From contig CAUYUJ010014205.1 in assembly GCA_963575745.1 (NCBI GenBank), positions 550,087 to 614,086 on the forward strand: a stretch of 64,000 bases of DNA. Direction: 5' to 3'. The stretch comes from Prorocentrum cordatum (lineage: Eukaryota; Sar; Dinophyceae; Prorocentrales; Prorocentraceae). A model generated the notes under the pieces. That model ran no database searches. It had not been told where the DNA came from and was given only the letters and a program-made list of their open reading frames with translations. The translations under genes and the position numbers were made by a program. Below, in pieces: positions 41,248-52,911 of the stretch. The stretch's first letter is position 1; each line of letters opens with the position of its first letter.

Positions 41248-44200
41248 CTATCCCCCCCATTGTTCTAGATTGAGCACCTGCCACACACGACGACAGGCAC
41301 GGTGCCTCCTCGAATGAATTCGAAGCCTGGCTTCAAATTGCTGCTGCGGGGTTCCCGGGAGACAATATCGGACTGAAGAGTGCATACTAAGAAAAGCATC
41401 ACATAACATAGAACTTAAAAGACACTGGTCAGGACCCATCCCACGAAAAAGGAGGTAGAGGTGGAGCCAGGGCGAACCCTCAGGAGACCCAGAAGAACAG
41501 GGAGCCCAAGGGCCCATCCAATGTGCAAACAACTGCTGGAGTCTGGGGCACACGAGGTAGTGGTGCACGTCATCTAAGTCGGTCGGGGATGTCGGTGAAC
41601 TAGGGCACCCAAGGATGCAGCCTCGAGGGGAGGCATGAAAGCGAGCACTAGTGCAAACACATCTGGAGAGCATACGAAGGTTGGCCAGCGGGATGTAGGG
41701 ACTGGACCGACGGGCCAGGGCTTTGATGACTTTGCAAATCCAGACGATGTCCGATGGGGAGACCTCAGGGATCCAGGCACGGGCACGTCGAAGGAGAGCT
41801 CCATGAGGGGTGACTGTGGGACAGTGGAAGGGCCTCAGCGCACGCATATATTGCTTCTGTACATCTTTACGCTCATACAAGATCTGGAAGCCGTGGGATG
41901 CAACTTCGTCCTGGAAAGAGAACAGGTGGGTGAGGAAACTATTCGCGTACCAGCCGCGCAACTGCCGATATGGACACCAGTCATCATCTTCAAAAAACCG
42001 AGCGACTTGGTCACGAATCCGAGGCAGCTCATCACAACGTGCAATGTATCTCGCCCGAGTAGCATCTGCCACAAGCGAGAGCCGAGGGAACTCAATAGGG
42101 AACCCATAAACACAAAGGTGGGTACACATGTCGTACGAAAGCGCATTGTTAGGACCGGCGGAGAGGAGGCGGACACAGGATTGATAAGCTTTATCAAGAA
42201 CACGAGTGGGACGGTGCAGCTGCAAAAGGAAAGACAATAATGAAACACAGAACGCTTTGAATAGAACAATAGATTGAGCCAGACCAAGCCCTAGATCACG
42301 AATCTCACGCGTCCGTTTTTTGAGTTTAACGATAGATGCCGTGAACGCGACGTCCTCCGCCCCAAGACCAATCCAGACCCCAAGGTACTTAAGACACGTA
42401 GTAATTTCAACCATCTGATAGCGGGGTCCCAGGTCAACCAGGAAATCACGAAGAGGGTCCCTGAGACGCTCGTAAGCCAGCAGAATCTGGCACTTCGGGA
42501 AATTGAGAGCCAGACCTATCGCACGATGAAGCAGCTGCAAACACTTGAACAACGGCTCGATGCCATCGAAGATACAGCGTAAGCCGAAACAAAAATCGTC
42601 GGCGTACGCAAGAGACAAAGTCAGCTGCCTTGGAAGCTTAGCCCTCACCCATGCTAGTACAGGTTCAACGGCCAGGATAAATAGAAGCATCGAGCTCGGG
42701 TCGCCTTGCCCAACTCCTCTCCCAATCGCGAAGGAACCAAACATCCTCCCAAAGATATAGATAATCGCCGAATTATCTTGATAAAGAGCCTGGAAGAACA
42801 ATATGACAGCAGTCGGGACCCCCATGGAGGCCAGCACGCGGAGGACCCAGGATACCTTGATCGAGGGGAAGGCGGATTCGAAGTCCGTCAGGACGAGCCC
42901 ACTCGTATATCTATCACGAAGGTGGCACTCAAGAAGGAAACTCTCAGCCGCCATCACATTCGCGAGCATGTCGCGGCCTCGAAAACATTTCTGTGGAGGC
43001 TGGAGAAGACAGTGCCGCGCAACCTTGCGCGTGAGGATCATAGCCATCGAGGCCGAGAAAATCTTGGCATCCGTATCTGTCATGCTTAGTGGACGAGTAT
43101 TAGCTGGTTCACGATAGACTCCCTCCCCCACCTCCGCCTCCGTAATCTTTTTGGGTAAGAAAACCATGAGACTTCGTTTCATATCATCGGGAAGACCAGC
43201 CCGAGGGTTACGTATGAAGGCTTGGTAGCATTCATAGAGAAGTTCACCAGCGGCGCGAGCCCTCCAGGCCGAGTACGGGATCCCATCCTCCCCAGGCATG
43301 CTGTCTTTCCTCTCCAAAATCAACATTTGCCACTCAAACTCACTCATCATCCACCCTTGTCCGATTAAGTCCTCTTCCTCAGTATCCTCAGGAACCTCTG
43401 GCAACTTCGGCACAAAGCTAAGCAGCTCGGGCCAGAGGGACTCGTCGTCCTCAGTAGCAGCAAAGATAGTACTCCAGTGATCCTGTAGGGCCTTGGCAGC
43501 CTCTTCTTCTGTCTTGCTGATGTCCCCTGAAGCCGACAAGGTCCCTTGGAGCCACGTACGCCTATTCATCTTCCGCCAGAGTTCCTTCCGAGCCGCCAAC
43601 TTCCGCCGAGCATTTTCATCCCCCTCAGAGGGCACGGGTCCGACGTCCTCGGTCAAGGGCTGATTGAGCAGTTCCTCCTCAGAAGACAGAAGAGTATTAT
43701 GAAGACTTTGAACGTGTTGGCAGAGGGCGTCGCATCTGACATCCTGAAGGCCAGCAGGAAAGTGAGCAGCGAGCGCAGGGTACGCGGCAACCGCCGCCGC
43801 TAACTTGAAAGGGTCTCCCGCACGCCATGCACGAAGGGCTTGCAGGGCACGAAAATGTTTGGCTTCGGTAGTGTCAGCAGGTTTCAGGTTGACCAGACGT
43901 TTAACCTCCTCAGCAACTTCAAACACCAAAGATTTCGTTTCGGCCAGACGAGCCCACGGGTCACCACAGGGAAGGGCATCAATAGCGCCGTTCAAAAGCT
44001 CTGCAAATAAAGGGTGTCGAACAACCCAGGGAGCCAGACGTGTGGGAGCATCCTGAGGTCTGAAGGTGCTGATCGTGACAACAATCGGGATGTGGTCCGA
44101 GACCATATCCACCTTCAGGGTCCCCCGCGCCTCGCAAACAATCGTGAGGTCCGTGATCAGAGCCGAGGGAAGCGTACTGTACATACGGTCAAGCCGAGAA

Positions 44201-44835
44201 GAGTGGGTCGTGACGCCGTCCCTGACCTCCCTCCTCGTGTCCTCACATTGGTAAAACTCAATCCAGGAGCTACAAAGCCGATGAAATAGAGAGGTATGAT
44301 TATCATCTCCAGGATGCCACCCACTACCGTCCGCTCGAAGTCTCCCATCAGAGGAGAGCGCAAAGTTCCAGTCACCTACCAAGATAGTGAAACAATCCGC
44401 GGGGCTGGGAGGTTCACGAAGGATGGATCTAATAGCATTAGCATATACACATGTGAGCTCATTAGTGTTCGGCATGTGGGCGTTGATGATACATAAGTTC
44501 CCGAGAGGCCCAGAGAGATAAGACTTGAGAATACGACCATCGATGACGCTGGAGTGAGAGATAGAGGAGAAGAGCTTCGCAAACGCAGGCTGGATGCACG
44601 TGATAACACCACCAGTAGCAGTAGAGTCAGGGAACAGAGAGTGACCAATCTCAAAATGCCGAAGTTCTCGCCGAAGCTCGTTTATATCCGCAATCTGTCC
44701 GTGGGTTTCCTGGGTACAAAAGACCGAGAGTTGGTTCGCGAGCTTCAGAAACTTCGCAAAGCGCGGGGCAGCCTTCATACTTTTGGTGCGAACAGCGGCA
44801 AGGAGGGCGGCAGTATTCCAAGAACCGATCTTCAT
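41248..44835 (-). CDS. LINE C ORF2, endonuclease and reverse transcriptase
   Basis: 1195 residues from ATG at 44835 to TAG at 41250-41248, uninterrupted. The start is chosen because the endonuclease fold begins at once (MKIGSWNTAALLAAV); the frame is open upstream to 45009 without an ATG. APE/EEP domain, residues about 1-265: VFCTQETHG (Glu), LVGDWNFAL (GDWN where GDFN is usual), SRLDRMY, DMVSDHIPIVV (SDH). RT: RPLSMTDTDAKIFSASMA, LVLTDFESAFPSIKVSWVL (motif A), GRGVGQGDPSSMLLFILAV (motif B), LSLAYADDFCFGL (motif C, YADD). Near the C-terminus GCILGC then HHYLVCPRLQQLFAHW gives a Cys/His motif. All catalytic residues are present, so the enzyme could be functional. Confidence 0.9.
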   Translation of the reverse strand: MKIGSWNTAALLAAVRTKSMKAAPRFAKFLKLANQLSVFCTQETHGQIADINELRRELRHFEIGHSLFPDSTATGGVITCIQPAFAKLFSSISHSSVIDGRILKSYLSGPLGNLCIINAHMPNTNELTCVYANAIRSILREPPSPADCFTILVGDWNFALSSDGRLRADGSGWHPGDDNHTSLFHRLCSSWIEFYQCEDTRREVRDGVTTHSSRLDRMYSTLPSALITDLTIVCEARGTLKVDMVSDHIPIVVTISTFRPQDAPTRLAPWVVRHPLFAELLNGAIDALPCGDPWARLAETKSLVFEVAEEVKRLVNLKPADTTEAKHFRALQALRAWRAGDPFKLAAAVAAYPALAAHFPAGLQDVRCDALCQHVQSLHNTLLSSEEELLNQPLTEDVGPVPSEGDENARRKLAARKELWRKMNRRTWLQGTLSASGDISKTEEEAAKALQDHWSTIFAATEDDESLWPELLSFVPKLPEVPEDTEEEDLIGQGWMMSEFEWQMLILERKDSMPGEDGIPYSAWRARAAGELLYECYQAFIRNPRAGLPDDMKRSLMVFLPKKITEAEVGEGVYREPANTRPLSMTDTDAKIFSASMAMILTRKVARHCLLQPPQKCFRGRDMLANVMAAESFLLECHLRDRYTSGLVLTDFESAFPSIKVSWVLRVLASMGVPTAVILFFQALYQDNSAIIYIFGRMFGSFAIGRGVGQGDPSSMLLFILAVEPVLAWVRAKLPRQLTLSLAYADDFCFGLRCIFDGIEPLFKCLQLLHRAIGLALNFPKCQILLAYERLRDPLRDFLVDLGPRYQMVEITTCLKYLGVWIGLGAEDVAFTASIVKLKKRTREIRDLGLGLAQSIVLFKAFCVSLLSFLLQLHRPTRVLDKAYQSCVRLLSAGPNNALSYDMCTHLCVYGFPIEFPRLSLVADATRARYIARCDELPRIRDQVARFFEDDDWCPYRQLRGWYANSFLTHLFSFQDEVASHGFQILYERKDVQKQYMRALRPFHCPTVTPHGALLRRARAWIPEVSPSDIVWICKVIKALARRSSPYIPLANLRMLSRCVCTSARFHASPRGCILGCPSSPTSPTDLDDVHHYLVCPRLQQLFAHWMGPWAPCSSGSPEGSPWLHLYLLFRGMGPDQCLLSSMLCDAFLSMHSSVRYCLPGTPQQQFEARLRIHSRRHRACRRVWQVLNLEQWGG

Positions 44836-45148
44836 CTCTGAGGGGGGGAAGAAAGGGCGGGTCCAGACCAAAGAGCTAGGGATCTCCTGAAAGGTCCGAG
44901 AAGCGCTGCCAGAGACGCGCTGCCCAGAACAATCCAGGGGGACGGACGCAGAGGCCTGATCGGCCGAGGCGACACAGGCAGGGAGGGCATGGACGGAAGA
45001 AAGAGGCACAACTTCAGTCCAACGGACGGGAGGATTAGAGGAAATAAAGCGCCTAGGGGGAGTGACGATCAGGCTCGCGGCAGTGGGACACTCATCTGGA
45101 GGTGTCTCTAGCGCCGCACCCTTAGCCTGGGACCCGTCACCATCCTCT

Positions 45149-46310
45149 CTAAAAGGGCTGCGATGAATTCAAATGATCCACCCCCTCCTGTAGACGCTGG
45201 AGGTGGGGCTCAATAATCGGCTGAAGCTCCGCAAATTGATCAGGAAAAAAGTGGATGGCGACCTGGGGCGGCTCAGACTCATTGTTCACGAGGTCAATGT
45301 GGCAGATCTGAACTGGGTCTTCCGCCGAACGAAGGATATACACATCTCCACCAAGACCATTGGACCCCATTTCTTTTGCCCACCTGTCGCACTACGGGAG
45401 CGAGTACACCACGAACCTTACCCATGGCAAGGAAGAGTAGCCGCGTGCCTGGTGCCATGTCCCTCTTGGCGCGGAGGGTGATCATCTGTTGGGGGTAGAT
45501 CGGGTCGGGGAATTGGACTGGCGCACCTGCCTGGAGCATGTTCAGGAAGTCGGTGGCCTTTGTCGAGTCCGTGAAGTCCAAGGTGATCTTCTTGGTCATG
45601 TCGTACGTGCGTACCGTCGGGCGTGGGGAGCACTGAGGAACGCCAGAGGCCAGGATCAGATCAGCGGCGCGCCTCAGCGAGGCCTGCATCATCTTCCGAG
45701 GGAAGCCGACCACGATCACACGGTGAGCGCGCTCCATAGCTGAGTGCCTACCATTCTGGCGTGGGCCAGGAGTAGGTGCTCGTCGAGCCGTCGATCCAGA
45801 CCGTGGGGTAGGAGTACTCTGGAGCTCACATAGCGTCGCGTCGATGCGTTTCAACTTGGTGTCGACCGCCGCCGCGACCGCCTCTTGGATGGAGACTGCC
45901 GTGGACGCCTCGAGGGTCTGGAGCTTAAAATTGAGCGATTGGACATTCTTATCCGTGTTCGAGATGGAACTTTGAAGCACCTGCACCTCCTGCGCGAAGT
46001 TCTGCTCCATCGCCTCGATGCGGTAATTCGAGGTTCTTATGCCTTCAATCAGCTGCTTCATCCAACTAGGGGCCTTGTCTGGGGCCGTGCTGTCCTCAAT
46101 CTCAGAATCCCTGCGGCGGCACCTGGTGCGTGTGCGGTCCGAGTAGCGCTCGCTGGAGTCAGTGCTGGGGCGACGACTGCCAGTAGAGCTCATTGAGTAC
46201 CGTTCTGGAGACCGCAAGTCATCCTCAGACTTGGGCTCCTTCTTCTTGACTGGCCGCCGAGACAGAGACCTGGCCTCGGACTTGATGGACTTTCTGACTC
46301 CAGCGGGCAT
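45149..46310 (-). pseudogene. LINE C ORF1, coiled-coil and RRM-like protein
   Basis: ATG at 46310 (MPAGVRKSIKSEARSLSRR). A Ser/Arg-rich N-terminus, a coiled coil (about residues 85-160, IRTSNYRIEAMEQNFAQEV to NFKLQTLEAS) and a C-terminal domain (AHRVIVVGFPRKMMQASLRR, VRTYDMTKKITLDFTDSTKA) match the layout of LINE ORF1. Near 45420 the protein-like reading moves to another frame (RWAKEMGSNGLGGDVYILRS, ICHIDLVNNESEPPQVAIHF), with a TAG between, and ends at 45149. Frameshift plus stop, so this copy is probably not autonomous unless ORF1 is supplied elsewhere. Confidence 0.7.
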
Positions 46311-46477
46311 CGGCGCAACTGGGGTAATTCGAACCGTCGTGCGGGAAAGAAGGACGCGTGCTTTGGCGCACGACTGGAGAAGAATTGTGAGGCCTAACCT
46401 CTAGACGCTCGGGCCAACCCCTTGGCAGCGTCCAAGTTCGAAGCGCCGGGGCAGCGTTTCAAACTTGGGTGGCTTGG

Positions 46478-46690
46478 GGGGGCCTCGTCGGGCCTCTTGG
46501 GAGCCTCTTGGAGGGCGTTTGGGGCGTCTTGGGGGCCTCTTGGCGGCCCCAGGGCTTCCAGGAGCGTCTTGGGTGCCTCGGGGGAGCCTCTTGGGGCCTC
46601 TTGGGGAGCTCTTCGGGGCATCTTGGGAGCCTCTTGGAGGCCTCTTGGGGGCCTCCTTGGGGCCTCTTGGGGCCATCTTGGAGCCTCTTC
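46478..46690. repeat. 12-bp minisatellite GGGGCCTCTTGG, array 2
   Basis: Same unit as 37106-37335. It lies directly upstream (in the LINE C sense) of LINE C, and is followed on the right by a partial repeat R (46690-46870: CCCAAAATCTTCGTGAAATG, GCGCTGCCCCCTCAGAAGG). Confidence 0.85.
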
Positions 46691-46874
46691 CCGTCAGAAG
46701 TGGAAATGGAGCCCAAAATCTTCGTGAAATGAATGATGTTGCCTTGAAGGACGAGGGGAGCTTTCATGAGCGCTGCCCCCTCAGAAGGCGAAAGTGGGGC
46801 CCAAATCGTAATAAAATCAATGAGTGTGTCTCCAAAGAAGAGGAGAGGGTTGTGTCTCCCTTCCCCCGTGACAT

Positions 46875-47480
<606 letters not shown>

Positions 47481-47519
47481 CATAGATGTGGATGTCTTTT
47501 GGTCGGAGGCCCCTGAGGG

Positions 47520-47795
47520 CGTCTTCGGCGCCTCTTGGGGCCTCTTGGAGACATCTTGGGTGCATCTCCTCGTGGGGCCTCTCGGGGGCCTCTTGGAGCC
47601 TCTTGGGGCCTCTTGGGGGCCTCTTGGGGGCCTCTTGGGAGCCTCTTGGGGGCCTCGTGGGGCCTCTGGGGGCCTCTTGGGAGCCTCTTGGGGGCCTCTT
47701 GGGGGCCTCTTGGAGCCTCTTGGGGGCCTCTTGGGGGCCTCTTGGAGGCCTCTTGGGAAGCTCCGGGTGGCCTCTTGGGGCCATCTTGGGGCCTC
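47520..47795. repeat. 12-bp minisatellite GGGGCCTCTTGG, array 3
   Basis: Imperfect 11-13 bp units, running into repeat R copy 2. Confidence 0.9.
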
Positions 47796-47807
47796 TTGCG
47801 ACCTCCT

Positions 47808-48209
47808 CAGAAGCGCAAAGGAGCGCTGCCCCCTGAGAAGGACAAAATGAAGCCAAAACCTCCTTCGTAAAATGAATGATTTTGCTATGAAGGAAGATGA
47901 ATGAGCGCGGCCCCCTCAGGAGGCCAAAATTGGGCCAAAACCGTAATAAAATTAATGATTTTAGCTTGAAAGAACAAGAAAGGGACTTATCTCCGCCCCC
48001 CCGTCGGGACCAGAATCCTCGTGAGGGTCGTCGTTTTTTAGCCCTCCCAAGAGTCGAAAAAGACCCCTCTGACCACCCGCGGGGGTCCCTCTCCAGGCCC
48101 AGGGGGAGGGGGTAGGGGGAGGGGTAAACCCCTCCCCGAAGGGGAAGGAGGGGGGTTGAGGACAGAGCGGGCTCTCTAAACCACTCACGCCCAAAGGGCT
48201 GGAGGGATT
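47808..48209 (+). repeat. Dispersed repeat R, copy 2
   Basis: Second copy of the repeat at 37345-37832, without the T104 run, ending at the same GGGCTGGAGGGATT. It is followed at once by the leader of satellite array 2. Confidence 0.85.
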
Positions 48210-48261
48210 ATGCTGGCGAAGGACCCAACCATATGCAATTGTGAATAACGCTTTGTGGGTG
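48210..48261 (+). repeat. Leader of array 2
   Basis: CTGGCGAAGGACCCAACCAT, then ATGCAATTGTGAATAACG. Almost the same leader precedes array 5 at 53117. Confidence 0.85.
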
Positions 48262-49920
48262 CCGCTTTCGGTGGGGCTCCTTATGGGGCCACGAAAGACG
48301 TGCCACGAAACGCTGTCCTGGGCGTGCGGGACGCATGAGGGCGGTAGCACTGGGGCCTTCGGTGGAGCTCCCTATGGGGCCACGAAGCGTGTGAGGGGTG
48401 TGCCGAAATGGGTGCGGCGCCGCCATGCGAACGCAGCCGCTGGGGCCTTCGGTGGAGCTCCCTATGGGGCCACGAAGCGTGTGAGGGGTGTGCCGACATG
48501 GGTGCGGCGCCGCCATGCCAACGCAGCCACTGGGGCTTTCGGTGGAGCTCCCTATGGGGCCGCGAAACGTGTGAGGGGCGTGCCGAAATGGGTGCGGCGC
48601 AGCCATGCCAACGCAACCACTGGGGCCTTCAGTGGAACTCCCTATGGGGCCACGAAGCGTGTGAAGGGTGTGCCGAAATGGGTGCGGCGCCGCCGTGCGA
48701 ACGCAGCCACTGGGGCCTTCGGTGGAGCTCCCTATGGGGCCACGAAACGTGTGAGGGGTGTGCCGAATGGGTGCGGCGCCGCCATGCGAACGCAACCACT
48801 GGGGCCTTCGGTGGAGCTCCCTATGGGGCCACGAAGCGTGTGAGGGGTGTGCCGACATGGGTGCGGCGCCGCCATGCCAACGCAGCCACTGGGGCTTTCG
48901 GTGGAGCTCCCTATGGGGCCACGAAGCGCGTGAGGGGTGTTCCGAAATGGGCGCGGCGCTGCTATGCGAACGCAGCCACTGGGGCCTTCGGTTGAGCTCC
49001 CTATGCTGCCACGAAACGTGTGAAGGGTGTGCCGCAATGGGTGCGGCGCCGCCATGCGGGCGCAGCCACTGGGGCCTTCGATGGAGCTCCCTATGGGGCC
49101 ACGAAACGTGTGAAGGGTGTGCCGAAAGGGGTGCGGCGCTGCCATGTGGACGCGGCCACTGGGGCCTTCGGTGGAGCTCCCTATGTGGCCACGAAGCGTG
49201 TGAGGGGTGTGCCGAAATGGGTGCGGCGCCGCCATGCGGACGCAGCCGCTGGGGGGTGCGGCCCTGAGGGGTGTCCTGTGCGGTGGCCAGCTCCCTATGA
49301 TGCGCCGATGGGGCGGCGCCGGCCGGGGGGGCCTTCGGTGGAGCTCCCTAAATGGGCCACGAAGCGTGTGTGGGGTGCCGATTGTGTGCGGCGCGGCCAT
49401 GCCACGCGGCCACGGGGCCTTCGGTGGAGCTCCCATGAGGCCACGAAGCGTGTGAGGGGTGTGCCGAAATTTGGTGCGGCGCCGCCATGCGGGCGCAGCC
49501 GCTGGGGCCTTCGGTGGAGCTCCCTATGGGGCCACGGAGCGTGTGAGGGGTGTGCCGAAATTGGTGCGGCGCCGCCATGTGGACGCTGCCACTGGGGCCC
49601 TCGGTGGAACTCCCTATGGAGCCACGAAACGTGTGAGGGGTGTGCCGAAATGAGTGCGGCGCCGCCATGCGGACGCAGCCACTGGGGCCTTCGGTGGAGC
49701 TCCCTATGGAGCCACGAAACGTGTGAGGGGTGTGCCGAAATGGTTGCAGCGCCGCCATGTGGACGCGGCCACTGGGGCCTTCGGTGGAACTCCCTATGGG
49801 GCCACGAAGCGTGTGAAGGGTGTGCCGAAGTGGGTGCGGCGCCGCCATGCGAGCGCAGCCACTGGGGCCTTCGGTGGAGCTCTCTATGGGGCCACGAAGC
49901 GTGCGAGGGGTGTGCCGTGA
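48262..49920. repeat. 90-bp satellite array 2, about 18 units
   Basis: Core as in array 1; the variable box is GTGCGGCGCCGCCATGCG plus AACGCAGCCACTG. The first unit is atypical (GTGCCACGAAACGCTGTC). A disturbed stretch at 49245-49440 has partial units. Confidence 0.95.
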
Positions 49921-50085
49921 TAATGTGAGGAGGGAGGAGGGGGGGGGGGGCAGCGGGAGGAAGGAAGGAGTGAACGCGGGGCGCTGTCTCTTCAAAACGA
50001 AGACCCAACACCACAGGATGGTTGGGAACCTTAGCCTGGCGAAGGACCCAACCATATGCAATTGTAAGTAATGCTGGTGTGAGTA
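49921..50085 (+). repeat. Trailer, hairpin junction and leader between arrays 2 and 3
   Basis: GGA-rich run, trailer (AACGCGGGGCGCTGTCTCTT), ATGGTTGGG (50018-50026), then leader CCCAACCAT (50047-50055). The two 9-mers are exact reverse complements, with CCTT/AAGG inside them that can add four pairs. Confidence 0.85.
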
Positions 50086-51495
50086 CCGTCTTCGGTGGAT
50101 CTCCCTATGGGGCCACGAACCGTTTGAGGGGTGTGCCGACATGAGTGTGGGGGCGCCATGCGAACGTTGCCACTGAGGCCTTCGGTGGAGCTCCTTATGG
50201 GGCCACGAAACGTGTGAGGGGTGCACCGAAGTTGGTGTGGGGGCGGCATGCGAACGCAGCCACTGGGGCCTTCAATGGAGCTCCCTGTGGGGCCACGAAA
50301 CGTGTGAGGGATGTGCCGAAATGTGTGCGGGGGCGGCATGCGAACGCAGCCGCTGGGGCCTTCGGTGGGGCTCCCTATGGTGCCACGAAGCGTGTGAGGG
50401 GTGTGCCGAAATGAGTGTGGGGGCGCATGCGAACCCAGTCACTGGGGCCTTCAATGGAAACCCCGATGAGGCCACGAACCGTGTGAAGGATGTGCCGAAA
50501 TGTGTGGTGGGGAGGCATGCGGACCCTGCCGCTGGGGCCTTCGGTGGAGCTCCCTATGGGGCCACGAAGCGTGTGAGGGGTGTGCCGAAATGAGTGGTGG
50601 GGAGGCATGCGAACCCTGCCGCTGGGGCCTTTCGGTGGAGCTCCCTATGGGGCCACGAAACGTGTGGGGGGTGTGCCGAAATGGGTGGTGGGGAGGCATG
50701 CGGACCCTGCCACTGGGGCCTTCGGTGGAGCTCCTTATGGGGCCACGAAGCGTGTGAGGGGTGTGCGAAATGTAATGGGGGGAGGATGCGGACCCTGCAG
50801 CGGGGCCTCGGTGGAGCTCCCTATGGGCCCAGAAGCGTGCCGAAATGGCGTGGTGGGGAGAGGCATGTCGGGCCCGGCATGGGGCTTCGGTGGAAAGCCT
50901 ATGGGGCCACGAAGCGTGCGACGGGGTGTGCCGAACTATGAGTGGTGGGGAGGCATGCGGGCCCTGCCCTGGGGCCTTCGGTGGAACTCACTATGGGGGC
51001 CACGAAACGTGTGAAGGGTGTGCCGAAACGCGTGGTGGGGAGGCATGCGGGCCCTGCCACTGGGGCCTTCGGTGGAGCTCCCTATGGGGCCACGAAACGT
51101 GTGAGGGGTGTGCCGAAATGGGTGGTGGGGAGGCATGCGAACGCAGCCACTGGGGCCTTCGGTGGAGCTCCCTATGGGGCCACGAAGCGTGTGAGGGGTG
51201 TGCCGAAAATGGGTGGTGGGGGGCATGCGGACCTGCACACTGGGGCCTTACTCCTAAACATCCGGTGGAGCTCCCTATGTGGCCACGAAGCGTGTGAGGG
51301 GTGTGCCGAAATGGGTGGTGGGGAGGCATGCGGACCCTGCCACTGGGGCCTTCGGTGGAGCTCCCTATGAGGCCACGAAGCGTGTGAGGGGTGTGCCAAA
51401 ATGGGTGGTGGGGAGGCATGCGGACCCTGCCACTGGGGCCTTCGGTGGGGCTCCCTATGGGGCCACGAAACGTGTGAAGGGTGTGCCGAAATCGG
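50086..51495. repeat. 90-bp satellite array 3, about 15.5 units
   Basis: The variable box begins GTGTGGGGGCGGCATGCG in the first units and changes to GGTGGTGGGGAGGCATGCGG, then ACCCTGCCACTG. Units with indels lie at 50765-50990. Confidence 0.95.
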
Positions 51496-51712
51496 TGGTG
51501 GTGATGGTGATGATGATGATGGGAGGAGGAGGGAGGGGGGGGAGGAGGAGGAGGTGAGGAACGCGGGGCGCCGTCTCTTCAAAACGAGGACCCAACACCA
51601 CAGGATGGTTGGGAAATTAGCCTGGCGAAGGACCCAACCATATGCAGCTGCGAGTACCGCACGGATATGAGACAAAGGAGGGGGCACGCAAACGAGGCCC
51701 CTCTTCTCATAG
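51496..51712 (+). repeat. GAT and GGA microsatellite, trailer, hairpin junction and leader between arrays 3 and 4
   Basis: GATGATGATG, GGAGGAGG, trailer from 51560, ATGGTTGGG (51605-51613) and CCCAACCAT (51633-51641), then about 65 unique bases. Confidence 0.85.
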
Positions 51713-52730
51713 GCACCGCGCCACTGGGGCCTTCGGTGGAGCTCCCTATGGGGCCACGAAGCGTGTGAAGGGTGTGCCGAAATGGGTGGTGGGGAGGCAT
51801 GCGGACCCTGCCAGTGGGGCATTCGGTGGAGCTCCCTATGGGGCCACGAAACGTGTGAGGGGTGTGCCGAAATGGGTGGTGGGGAGGCATGCTGACCCTG
51901 CCACTGGGGCCTTCAGTGGAACTCCCTATGGGGCCACGAAACGTGTGAGGGGTGTGCCGAAATTGGTGGTGGGGAGGCATGCGGACCCTGCCACTGGGGC
52001 CTTCGGTGGAGCTCCCTATGGGGCCACGGAACGTGTGAGGGGTGTGCGAAATTCGGTAATGGGGTGATGTCTTCATGGGACCCTGCCACTGGGGCCCGGT
52101 GAGGCTCATTTATGGGGCACGGAAACGTGTGAGGGTTGGTGGCCGAGATGGGTGGTGGGGAGGCATGCGGGACACTGCCCACTGGGTCCTTTAGTGGAGC
52201 TCCCTAGGGGGGGGCCACACGAAGCGTGTGAGGGTGTGTGCCGAACATGGGTGGTGGGGAGGCATGCGGACCCTGCCGCTGGGGCCTTCGGTGGAGCTCC
52301 CTATGGGGCCACGAAGCGTGTGGGGTGTGCCGAAACGGGTGGTGGGGAGGCATGCGGACCCTGCCACTGGGGCCTTCGGTGGAGCTCCCTATGGGGCCAC
52401 GAAACGTGTGAGGGGTGTGCCGAAATGGGTGGTGGGGAGGCATGCGAACCCTGCCACTGGGGCCTTCGGTGGAGCTCCCTATGGGGCCACGAAACGTGGG
52501 AGGGGTGTGCCGAAATGGGTGGGGGGGAGGCATGCGAACCCTGCCACTGGGGCCTTCGGTGGAGCTCCCTATGTGGCCACAAAAGCGTGTGAGGGGTGTG
52601 CCGAAATGGGTGGTGGGGAGGCATTTGCGGAACCATGCCACTGGGGGCCTCGGTGGAAGCCCCCCTATTGGGCCACGTAGCGTGTGAGGGGTGTGCCGAA
52701 ATGGGTAATGGGGAGGCATGTGGACCCTGG
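51713..52730. repeat. 90-bp satellite array 4, about 11 units
   Basis: The variable box is GGTGGTGGGGAGGCATGCGG plus ACCCTGCCACTG throughout, so it is the same subtype as late array 3. Confidence 0.95.
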
Positions 52731-52861
52731 AGGGAGGAGGGCGAGGAGGAGAAGGAGGAGAGGAACGCGGGGCACCGTCTCTTCAAAACAAGGACCCAAC
52801 ACCACAGGATGGTTGGGAAAAAACGAAATGCAGACGCCGGCGTCGTCGCGCGCGTACGCCG

Positions 52862-52911
<50 letters not shown>

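Larger units (their letters stand above)
40992..46400 (-). mobile_element. LINE C, APE-type LINE with intact ORF2 and poly(A) end
   Basis: Minus strand: a short leader, ORF1 (46310-45149, damaged), ORF2 (44835-41248, intact), a 3'UTR of about 240 bases, and a 16-base poly(A) (plus-strand T 40992-41007). It is flanked by 12-bp minisatellite DNA on both sides. A segment of about 46 bp (on the minus strand starting CGCTCCTAGAAGCCC or CGCTCCTGGAAGCCC) occurs next to the poly(A) and again at 46521-46566. The exact 5' end is not visible. Confidence 0.8.
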
